A stretch of DNA of 7,068 bases from Acidobacteriota bacterium. GTDB taxonomy: Bacteria; Acidobacteriota; Blastocatellia; Pyrinomonadales; Pyrinomonadaceae. Below, in pieces: positions 1 through 5,776 of the stretch. The position numbers were made by a program, and so were the translations under genes. Under the pieces are notes generated by a model, which worked only from the letters and a program-made list of their open reading frames with translations, did not search any database and was not told the origin of the DNA. Numbering within the stretch: position 1 is the first letter of the stretch; each line of letters begins with the position of its first letter. The DNA lies in contig JAEWBM010000103.1 in assembly GCA_023391155.1 (NCBI GenBank), positions 1 through 7,068 of the forward strand. Reading direction: 5' to 3'.

Positions 1-12
1 TGCGATCTACGA

Positions 13-489
13 TCAACCATCAAGCTTTTCACAAAAAATCGAATAATTTACGCTTTTGCCCATGCCTCCAAACTGAATAATCACTCCATAGCTCGCGTTT
101 CGAAACTCCGACACTTTTGAGATCCGACCTTCGTTTCGCCTGACCAACCTCCAACCCGATCGGTGGAAATAATCGTCCCACACTAGACGGGCATCTTCAT
201 ATCGCATATTGGAAAAGTAGAACGTGGATAGAGTGATTCTCTCATCGTCCAACCCGCCCTTCCTCATAAACTTAAAATTTTCCGGGACAGGAACTTGTTT
301 ACAGACGCTATCAAGTTCCCCCAATTCCGGATCGTTCTTGATTGCCTCCTCGGTTTGACGCGTTATTTCTTTTTCTGACCATTCAGAATATTTCTTGAAG
401 GAAGGAAACTCCCGTGGATTACACGCTGACAAAAGTAGCGCCGCAAAAAGGACGACAAAAAGCTCACGGACACGGGATCGAATCACCAT
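13..489 (-). CDS. Predicted lipoprotein of unknown function
   Basis: The N-terminus is a classic lipoprotein signal peptide: a positive start (VIRSRVRE), a hydrophobic core (LFVVLFAALL) and a lipobox LSAC with the modified cysteine at residue 23, followed by Asn-Pro. Asn rather than Asp after the cysteine would favour outer-membrane sorting by the enterobacterial rule. The mature part is about 135 residues, mostly polar and charged, with a Trp/Tyr-rich middle (RYEDARLVWDDYFHRSGW) that resembles small substrate- or envelope-binding domains, but I do not recognise a family. I chose the ATG ending at 489. A TTG three codons upstream (498) is in frame but almost touches the terminator T-run. No Shine-Dalgarno sequence precedes either start, and no promoter is evident between it and the clpX terminator. 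The reading frame ends with TGA at 13-15, so the gene is complete. The existence of the gene is well supported by the signal peptide; its function is unknown. Confidence 0.75.
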   Translation of the reverse strand: MVIRSRVRELFVVLFAALLLSACNPREFPSFKKYSEWSEKEITRQTEEAIKNDPELGELDSVCKQVPVPENFKFMRKGGLDDERITLSTFYFSNMRYEDARLVWDDYFHRSGWRLVRRNEGRISKVSEFRNASYGVIIQFGGMGKSVNYSIFCEKLDG

Positions 490-500
490 AACGTTCAAAC

Positions 501-530
501 AAAAAAAAAGACGGCTCCGTCGGCCGTCTT
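501..530 (-). terminator. Intrinsic terminator of the clp unit
   Basis: Read on the minus strand, an 8-bp perfect stem (AAGACGGC pairing with GCCGTCTT, 523-530 with 508-515) encloses a 7-nt loop and runs directly into a T-tract of nine (509-501). It lies 26 bases past the clpX stop codon. This is a textbook rho-independent terminator and marks the end of the tig-clpP-clpX transcription unit. Confidence 0.9.
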
Positions 531-555
531 CTTCATCTCGGTTGAATTAGAAACA

Positions 556-1800
<1,245 letters not shown>

Positions 1801-1808
1801 AACTTAAA

Positions 1809-1839
1809 CAGTTGTCAGATGTCAGATGTCAGTTTTCAG
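1809..1839. repeat. Inverted heptad-repeat arm, clpX side
   Basis: This 31-bp arm is made of four 7-bp units of the form CAGnnGT (the last is CAGTTTT) plus a closing CAG. It matches the reverse complement of the arm at 2255-2285 at 25 of 31 positions without gaps. The two arms bracket the four-helix-bundle gene. In RNA, the mismatches give one G-U pair, two 2-nt internal loops and one single mismatch, so a long interrupted helix could form. The arm begins 8 bases upstream of the clpX start codon. Confidence 0.85.
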
Positions 1840-1857
1840 CTCAATGATAGCCTTCGA

Positions 1858-2226
1858 TCAAAGTGCGTTCTTCGCAGACAGAGAGCGGGCGAGCCCGTTG
1901 ATCATTCGACCGACCTCAGCGGTCGTTAGAAACAACTTATCTGCCGTCACGTTTTCAATAAATTTCAAGTTTGCTGCGATCTGCAGCTGGGTCTCCAGCT
2001 CCATCAATGAACCATAAGCCACCGACAAATGGTAGATAAATTCTTTCGTCGAGTTCCGGCCCTGCCCCTCAGCTATGTTTGACGGAACCGAGATCGCAGC
2101 TCGTTTGATCTGGCTAGAGAGTCCATACATCTCCTCTTTCGGAAATGCCGCGACGGTCTTATATGTTTCAGTCACCAACTCCATCGATTTCTTCCAAACA
2201 AGGAGTCCACGATATCCTTGGCCCAT
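1858..2226 (-). CDS. Four-helix-bundle protein (23S rRNA IVS / S23 family)
   Basis: The 122-residue protein has the hallmarks of the four-helix-bundle family first seen in 23S rRNA intervening sequences: an N-terminal YRGLLVWKKSMELV (5-18), FPKEEMYGLSSQIKRAA (29-44), the diagnostic SVPSNIAEGQGR (46-57) and a GSLMELETQLQIA helix (72-84). The family is related to Avd, the accessory protein of diversity-generating retroelements, and forms basic pentameric barrels that bind nucleic acid. No reverse transcriptase is present here, so a DGR role is not supported. The molecular function of stand-alone members is unknown. The ATG is fixed by an in-frame TGA two codons upstream. A purine-rich GGGAGAG lies about 18 bases before the start, too far for a good ribosome site. 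It is complete, lies between clpP and clpX in the same orientation, and is framed by inverted repeat arms. Confidence 0.9.
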   Translation of the reverse strand: MGQGYRGLLVWKKSMELVTETYKTVAAFPKEEMYGLSSQIKRAAISVPSNIAEGQGRNSTKEFIYHLSVAYGSLMELETQLQIAANLKFIENVTADKLFLTTAEVGRMINGLARSLSAKNAL

Positions 2227-2254
2227 AAATCAACGAGCTATCTTCTCTCCCGCA

Positions 2255-2285
2255 CTGACAACTGACGACTGACGACCGACAACTG
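2255..2285. repeat. Inverted heptad-repeat arm, clpP side
   Basis: This is the partner of the 1809-1839 arm, in opposite orientation. Read on the minus strand it is four 7-bp units (CAGTTGT, CGGTCGT, CAGTCGT, CAGTTGT) plus CAG. It begins 4 bases after the clpP stop codon, so in the operon transcript it would be the 5' strand of the predicted helix. Confidence 0.85.
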
Positions 2286-2289
2286 CTCC

Positions 2290-2877
2290 CTACTTCTCGC
2301 GGTGTTCGATAACTTCGTCGATCAGGCCGTATTCCTTTGCCTGCAGCGGCGAGAGAATGCGGTCGCGTTCGACGTCGAGCTCAACTTGTTCAAAGCTTTG
2401 CCCGCTGTGATGGGCCAGTATCCGCGAGGTCATCTCGCGCATTCTCAGGATCTCTTCCGCCATGATCCGCACGTCGGTCGCCTGGCCCGTCGCACCGCCC
2501 GAGGGCTGGTGGATCAGGACCCGCGAATGCGGAAGTGCAAAGCGTTTCCCTTTCGTCCCCGCCGTCAACAGCAATGCCCCCATTGACGCACACTGTCCGA
2601 TGCAGATCGTCGTCACGTCGTTCTTAATGAACTGCATCGTGTCGTAGATGGCCATCCCCGCCGTGATCGAGCCGCCCGGCGAGTTTATGTATAAGTTGAT
2701 GTCACGCTCGGGGTCCTCCGCCTCGAGGAACAGCAGCTGCGCGACGATAAGATTTGCGATCTGGTCATCTATCGGCGTACCGATAAAGATGATGCTGTCT
2801 TTTAAGAGACGCGAATAAATATCGAACGCACGTTCGCCGCGAGACGTTTGTTCGACAACCATTGGGACCAATGCCAT
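2290..2877 (-). CDS. clpP: ATP-dependent Clp protease proteolytic subunit ClpP
   Basis: ClpP is the serine peptidase that assembles into a double heptameric barrel and cuts polypeptides delivered by ClpX or ClpA/ClpC. At 195 residues it has the usual length. The catalytic triad is visible: Ser98 in GQCASMGALL (usually GQAASMGA; here Cys replaces the first Ala), His123 in LIHQPSGG and Asp172 in ERDRILSP. INSPGGSITAGMAIYDTM (64-81) is the standard oxyanion and dimer region. The mature N-terminus after a short propeptide is likely near residues 4-12, but the cleavage site is not certain. The ATG start is supported by GAGGAA a few bases upstream. It lies 120 bases after tig and has its own candidate promoter, so it can be transcribed with or without tig. 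Its stop is followed at once by the repeat cassette that separates it from clpX. Confidence 0.98.
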   Translation of the reverse strand: MALVPMVVEQTSRGERAFDIYSRLLKDSIIFIGTPIDDQIANLIVAQLLFLEAEDPERDINLYINSPGGSITAGMAIYDTMQFIKNDVTTICIGQCASMGALLLTAGTKGKRFALPHSRVLIHQPSGGATGQATDVRIMAEEILRMREMTSRILAHHSGQSFEQVELDVERDRILSPLQAKEYGLIDEVIEHREK

Positions 2878-2881
2878 ATAA

Positions 2882-2887
2882 TTCCTC
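2882..2887 (-). promoter_or_regulatory. Ribosome binding site of clpP
   Basis: The minus strand reads GAGGAA followed by four bases and the ATG at 2877. It is one of only two clear Shine-Dalgarno sequences in the window, the other being in front of the small membrane protein, and it confirms the clpP start. Confidence 0.7.
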
Positions 2888-2953
2888 GTATGAAAAGTTT
2901 AGGTTTTAGATGAATCGGGCGAAGTTAAGTCATTGATAAATGACCGATTGCCG

Positions 2954-2981
2954 ATTTTACACACATTTTCAAAAATTGCAA
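2954..2981 (-). promoter_or_regulatory. Candidate clpP promoter
   Basis: On the minus strand a -35-like TTGCAA (2981-2976) and a -10-like TAAAAT (2959-2954) are separated by 16 bases. This predicts a start near 2947 and a leader of about 70 bases before clpP. The same two hexamers, 17 bases apart, precede the tRNA-Leu gene, which supports their use by the housekeeping sigma factor. It was identified by eye only. Confidence 0.45.
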
Positions 2982-2994
2982 GAGATGTTCTCTT
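2980..2994 (-). other. Short inverted repeat between tig and clpP
   Basis: AAGAGA and TCTCTT form a 6-bp perfect inverted repeat with a 3-base centre, 3 bases past the tig stop. On the minus strand GCA and five T residues follow. It could be a weak terminator or attenuator after tig, or an operator, since it overlaps the edge of the clpP -35 hexamer. The stem is AT-rich and short, so neither role is firm. Confidence 0.3.
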
Positions 2995-2997
2995 CGA

Positions 2998-4467
2998 CTA
3001 TTTTTCGCCGCTTGATGCCTTCGTCTTCGCGGACTTCTTTTTTGCCGGCTTTTCCGCCTTTTCGTCCGTATCCGCCCTTGCCTTTGCGGCTGCCTTTTTC
3101 CTCGGCTTCGCCTCAGCGGCCTCTGCTTCCGGCTCACCTTCACCGTCTCCACTTTCGGACCACGGCCCGTCGGTGACCTTTGCGTGGCCGATCAGTGCCT
3201 CGATCGTCTTCCGCGTCCGCAGATTGTTTTCGATCGCAGCCGGGCCACCCTGCTGGTTCAGCGATTCCTTTACTTGCTCCGGCGTCACGCGATAGTACTC
3301 GGCCATCTTTGAGATCTCTTCCTCGACCTCCGCGTCTTCGACCTCAACGCCTTCCGCTTCGCCGATCTTCTCAAGCAGCATCGCTCCTCGAACGTCCCGT
3401 TCGGCCTGCGTACGCATTTGCTCGAGAGCCATCTGTACGAAATCGTTCTCAACCTTCTCAAGGTCAACGCCCCTCTGCTGCAGATCGCGTGCGAAATTGT
3501 TCAACAGATTGCGTGCCTGATTCTCGATCAGCGTATTCGGCACCTCGAACTCATTTGTTTCGATGAGCTTGGCTATCGCATTGTTCCGCACTCTAGCATC
3601 CGCATCTGTCACGGCCATTGCTTCTAGGTCCGCCCTCAGCTTTGTCCGCAGATCGCTTAGCGATTCGTAACCCTCATCCAGGCTCTTTGCCCATTCGTCG
3701 TTGAGCTCAGGCGTTTCCATCCGTCCGACGGATTTGATGCTCGCCTTGTAATGAACGGTTTTCCCGGCAAGGGCCGACGACGAGAAATCTTCCGGATAGC
3801 TCACCGTGAAGGTCTTTTCCTCTTCAGGCTTTACTCCGACCAGATTTTCCGTGAAGGACGCCTCGATCATCTCGTCGCCGAGCTTGATCTCAAGGTCATC
3901 GGCCTTGATGGGCTCCGCGTCGGGCTCGTCGTCGAACGTTCCCTCCAAGTCGGCAATAACCGTATCGCCTAACTCCGACGCCCGGTCCTCGACCGGAATA
4001 AGTGCCGCTTCTTCGTTAATGCGATTCGCGATCAGATCCTCGATCTGGCTGTCGTCAACCGGCTTGATCCGGCGTGTCAGCTCGATGCCCTTGTATTCCG
4101 GCTCAGGTATCTCGGGCATCACCTCAACATGTACATGCAGCTTCAACGGCTGAGAGCCGTTCACCTTGGCGTTTTCGATGTCGTCCACATGGAGGTGCGG
4201 TTCAGAAAGCGGCTGCAGGCCGTGTTCCTGGATCGCCTCGGTCACTTTTTCGGGCAGAAGCAGCTGGAGGACCTCCTGTTTTATCTCCTCCTTAAAGCGC
4301 ATTCTGACCACGTCCAGAGGGGCGAGGCCTTTGCGGAAACCGGGCACGTTCGCACCCTTCGCATAACGCTGGCTTATCTTTGTATACGCGTCTTTTAACG
4401 ATTCGGCGTCGACCTCGATGTGCAGCTCACGCTGTGTCGACGAAATTTCTTTTAATTCGCTTTTCAT
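2998..4467 (-). CDS. tig: Trigger factor (ribosome-associated chaperone / PPIase)
   Basis: Trigger factor docks on ribosomal protein L23 at the exit tunnel and shields nascent chains. The ribosome-binding signature VPGFRKGLAP is at 41-50 (GFRKG 43-47) in the N-terminal domain. The FKBP-like prolyl isomerase domain spans roughly 160-250 (ELGDTVIADLEG onward), and the helical C-terminal chaperone arms run from about 255 to 432. The protein is 489 residues, about 55 longer than E. coli trigger factor. The extra part (about 436-489) is low-complexity, first acidic (Glu/Gly/Ala) and then strongly basic with KPRKK and KPAKKKSAK blocks. The ATG start matches the family N-terminus (MKSELKEISSTQRELHIEV), but no Shine-Dalgarno sequence precedes it. 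It heads the conserved tig-clpP-clpX operon. Confidence 0.97.
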   Translation of the reverse strand: MKSELKEISSTQRELHIEVDAESLKDAYTKISQRYAKGANVPGFRKGLAPLDVVRMRFKEEIKQEVLQLLLPEKVTEAIQEHGLQPLSEPHLHVDDIENAKVNGSQPLKLHVHVEVMPEIPEPEYKGIELTRRIKPVDDSQIEDLIANRINEEAALIPVEDRASELGDTVIADLEGTFDDEPDAEPIKADDLEIKLGDEMIEASFTENLVGVKPEEEKTFTVSYPEDFSSSALAGKTVHYKASIKSVGRMETPELNDEWAKSLDEGYESLSDLRTKLRADLEAMAVTDADARVRNNAIAKLIETNEFEVPNTLIENQARNLLNNFARDLQQRGVDLEKVENDFVQMALEQMRTQAERDVRGAMLLEKIGEAEGVEVEDAEVEEEISKMAEYYRVTPEQVKESLNQQGGPAAIENNLRTRKTIEALIGHAKVTDGPWSESGDGEGEPEAEAAEAKPRKKAAAKARADTDEKAEKPAKKKSAKTKASSGEK

Positions 4468-4502
4468 TGAAAGGTTCTAAAATTGGTTTTTTATCAATGA
4501 AA

Positions 4503-4531
4503 AGAATATCGAAGAGGGGTTAAAAAGTCGA
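4503..4531 (-). promoter_or_regulatory. Candidate tig promoter
   Basis: The minus strand shows TCGACT (4531-4526), 17 bases, then TATTCT (4508-4503). Each hexamer matches four of six consensus positions. The predicted start lies about 30 bases before the tig ATG. Read-through from the tRNA-Leu gene just upstream is an alternative source of transcription, since no terminator is seen between them. Confidence 0.3.
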
Positions 4532-4558
4532 ATTGATGCCCGGCCGGGAAAAAGAGGT

Positions 4559-4642
4559 TGGTGCCGAGGGCGAGACTCGAACTCGCATGTCTTTCGACGC
4601 TAGTTCCTAAGACTAGTGCGTATACCATTTCGCCACCTCGGC
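4559..4642 (-). tRNA. tRNA-Leu (anticodon UAG)
   Basis: The minus strand folds into a full class II tRNA. The acceptor stem is GCCGAGG with CCTCGGC. The D-arm carries the conserved GG (ATGGTA). The anticodon stem CTAGT/ACTAG holds the loop CTTAGGA, with anticodon TAG at plus positions 4607-4609. A long variable arm has stem GTC-GAAA-GAC, and the T-arm is GCGAG-TTCGAGT-CTCGC. Discriminator A and an encoded CCA (4561-4559) end the gene. The long variable arm and the A discriminator agree with leucine identity; UAG reads CUA and other CUN codons. Confidence 0.97.
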
Positions 4643-4655
4643 ATGCCAAATTTGG

Positions 4656-4684
4656 ATTTTAGATTTTGGTTCGCGGATTTGCAA
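4656..4684 (-). promoter_or_regulatory. Promoter of tRNA-Leu
   Basis: On the minus strand TTGCAA (4684-4679) is followed after exactly 17 bases by TAAAAT (4661-4656). The predicted start is about 7 bases upstream of the mature tRNA 5' end, leaving a very short leader for RNase P. A 10-bp palindrome CCAAATTTGG (4646-4655) lies between the -10 box and the gene. Confidence 0.6.
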
Positions 4685-4742
4685 ACGCACTCCTCGCCCC
4701 GAACCAGGACCATCCGTTCATCCGTTTCTCTATCCCTTATGA

Positions 4743-4772
4743 TTTACTGCCGCCTCACAAATCAGATAAAAT
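4743..4772 (+). promoter_or_regulatory. Candidate promoter of the toxin-antitoxin module
   Basis: TTTACT (4743-4748), an 18-base spacer and TAAAAT (4767-4772) precede the antitoxin gene. A start about 7 bases downstream of the -10 box would coincide with the antitoxin ATG at 4779, so the message would be leaderless. This agrees with the absence of any Shine-Dalgarno sequence there. Confidence 0.4.
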
Positions 4773-4778
4773 AGCTCC

Positions 4779-5000
4779 ATGGCGGAAATGAGCAATTTAC
4801 AGGTCGAGCTCTTAAGGTTGTATGCCAATGGAATTTCAGAAGAGTCGCTGAAGGAGATCAAAACGATCCTTGCAAAACATTTCGCCGATCGAGCGACGGC
4901 CGAGATGGACAGTTTTTTAGACGGGCAAACGTCCGGTGACAGAGTGATGATCGACTGGGTAAACGAGCATGATCGAGCCGAAGATCGTTCTGGACACTAA
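4779..5000 (+). CDS. Antitoxin-like protein paired with a PIN toxin
   Basis: This small acidic protein of 73 residues is largely helical (NLQVELLRLYANGISEESL, then LKEIKTILAKHFADRATAEMD) and ends in a WVNEHDRAE tail. It resembles the short partners often encoded directly before PIN-family toxins, in which an ELLRLY-like first helix and a LAKHFADRA-like helix recur. The likely role is to bind and neutralise the downstream nuclease and perhaps autoregulate the pair, though no DNA-binding fold is obvious. It starts at ATG 4779; a second ATG at 4788 (residue 4) is an alternative. It overlaps the toxin by 32 bases in another frame, which implies translational coupling. The assignment rests on context and a remembered family pattern rather than a search. 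Confidence 0.75.
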   Translation: MAEMSNLQVELLRLYANGISEESLKEIKTILAKHFADRATAEMDSFLDGQTSGDRVMIDWVNEHDRAEDRSGH

Positions 5001-5382
5001 CATACTGCTCGCTTCCATTGGCTCGAGATCGCCTTTCCGATGGATCTTCGATTCCATAATTGAAGGTCGGATAACGCTTTGTATCTCAAACGAGATCTTG
5101 CTTGAGTATCAAGAGGTCATCGCTCGCAAGGCTAATTCGAAGGTGGCCGAAAATGTAGTCAATTTCTTAACGATCAACCCTCATTCGGTAAAGGTCGATG
5201 TCTATTTCAATTTCGGGCTGATCCGATCGGATCCCTCGGACAACAAATTCGTCGATTGTGCGATTGCGGCAGGAGCAGATCATATCGTATCTAATGATCG
5301 ACACTTCAGGATCCTGAAAAACATAGAATTTCCAAAGGTCAGCATTTTAAACCTTTCAGAATTCGAACACTTGTACCGATAA
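4969..5382 (+). CDS. PIN-domain ribonuclease toxin
   Basis: This 137-residue single-domain PIN protein is of the COG1569-like 'putative TA toxin component' type. PIN toxins are metal-dependent ribonucleases that cut tRNA, rRNA or mRNA when free of antitoxin. The acidic metal-binding residues are in place: Asp9 in VLDTNILLAS, Glu46 in NEILLEYQEV, Asp91 and Asp96 in DPSDNKFVDCAIAAGADHIVSND, and Asp110 closing that block. All key residues are present, so it should be active. The ATG lies inside the antitoxin gene, giving a complete N-terminal beta strand (EPKIVLDTN). The sequence is visibly richer in A+T than clpP or murE, consistent with accessory origin. It ends 6 bases from the convergent stop of the next gene with no terminator between them. 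Confidence 0.93.
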   Translation: MIEPKIVLDTNILLASIGSRSPFRWIFDSIIEGRITLCISNEILLEYQEVIARKANSKVAENVVNFLTINPHSVKVDVYFNFGLIRSDPSDNKFVDCAIAAGADHIVSNDRHFRILKNIEFPKVSILNLSEFEHLYR

Positions 5383-5388
5383 CGCTCC

Positions 5389-5652
5389 CTACTTCTTCAA
5401 ATACTTCCGATCGTACTCTTCCCACGAGAGAGAATAGTCGCGATCCGCGATCTCATCCCGCGCCGCTCCCGGCCCGACGAGCTTCTGTTCCGCTTTTGTG
5501 AACAGCTTATACCCGCCATAGCCGATCGCCGCAACGAGGCCGATCCAGAACCCGTACCAAAGCAGCGAAGAGACCACGCCGATCAGCCAAAATACCAGCA
5601 TCACGCCGAATAGGAGCCCCAGTACTGCCAAGATGAACTTGATAAAATTCAT
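5389..5652 (-). CDS. Small two-helix membrane protein, unknown function
   Basis: This 87-residue protein has two hydrophobic segments, about 5-28 (FILAVLGLLFGVMLVFWLIGVV) and 31-50 (LWYGFWIGLVAAIGYGGYKL), joined by a very short turn, so it is probably a membrane hairpin. A polar cytoplasmic or periplasmic tail (51-87) ends in DYSLSWEEYDRKYLKK, with a striking aromatic/charged pattern that looks conserved. I do not recognise a named family. The start is secure: GGAGG stands five bases before the ATG. It is transcribed away from murE and converges on the PIN toxin gene. Confidence 0.8.
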   Translation of the reverse strand: MNFIKFILAVLGLLFGVMLVFWLIGVVSSLLWYGFWIGLVAAIGYGGYKLFTKAEQKLVGPGAARDEIADRDYSLSWEEYDRKYLKK

Positions 5653-5657
5653 AAGAA

Positions 5658-5662
5658 CCTCC
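5658..5662 (-). promoter_or_regulatory. Ribosome binding site of the small membrane protein
   Basis: The minus strand reads GGAGG, five bases, then ATG. It is the strongest Shine-Dalgarno sequence in the window and fixes the start of the 87-residue protein. Confidence 0.8.
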
Positions 5663-5721
5663 GCCTTATTTGACTATACGAAATTCCCGCCGGGTTGTTC
5701 GTGCAAAATTTTCGCCTGTCG

Positions 5722-5727
5722 TATAAT
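5722..5727 (+). promoter_or_regulatory. Candidate -10 box upstream of murE
   Basis: A perfect TATAAT lies 49 bases before the murE ATG. No good -35 hexamer sits at 16-18 bases; TTGTTC (5695-5700) is 21 bases away. It may therefore be a weak or activator-dependent promoter in the divergent region shared with the small membrane protein. Confidence 0.35.
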
Positions 5728-5776
5728 CAGCCTCATCCCGGGCAGAACTTGATGCTCGGCCCGATAATTGATCGAA

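Larger units (their letters stand above)
1809..2285 (-). mobile_element. Candidate IVS-like inverted-repeat cassette
   Basis: A 477-bp unit consists of two 31-bp inverted heptad-repeat arms around a single four-helix-bundle gene. It occupies nearly all of the space between the clpP stop (4 bases away) and the clpX start (8 bases away). Intervening sequences of 23S rRNA have the same plan: pairing arms, often an ORF of this family, and removal by RNase III. No transposase is encoded, and I see no target-site duplication at the outer edges. Calling it mobile is an inference from its structure, its placement inside an otherwise conserved operon and the family it carries. Confidence 0.5.

Noticed and set aside
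1858..2226. Avd component of a diversity-generating retroelement
   Set aside because: The four-helix-bundle protein is related to Avd, but there is no reverse transcriptase, template repeat or variable target gene in the window.
1809..2285. CRISPR-like array from the short repeated CAGnnGT units
   Set aside because: The units are 7 bp, contiguous and confined to two inverted arms; there are no spacers and no cas genes.
4541..4554. GC palindrome CCCGGCCGGG with an A-run as a terminator after tRNA-Leu
   Set aside because: Read on the minus strand, the T-run comes before the palindrome rather than after it, and the palindrome leaves no loop, so it does not fit an intrinsic terminator.
4559..5382. 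Toxin-antitoxin module integrated at tRNA-Leu
   Set aside because: Integrases use the tRNA 3' end, which here faces tig. The module lies on the 5' side, no duplicated tRNA end is seen near it, and there is no integrase.
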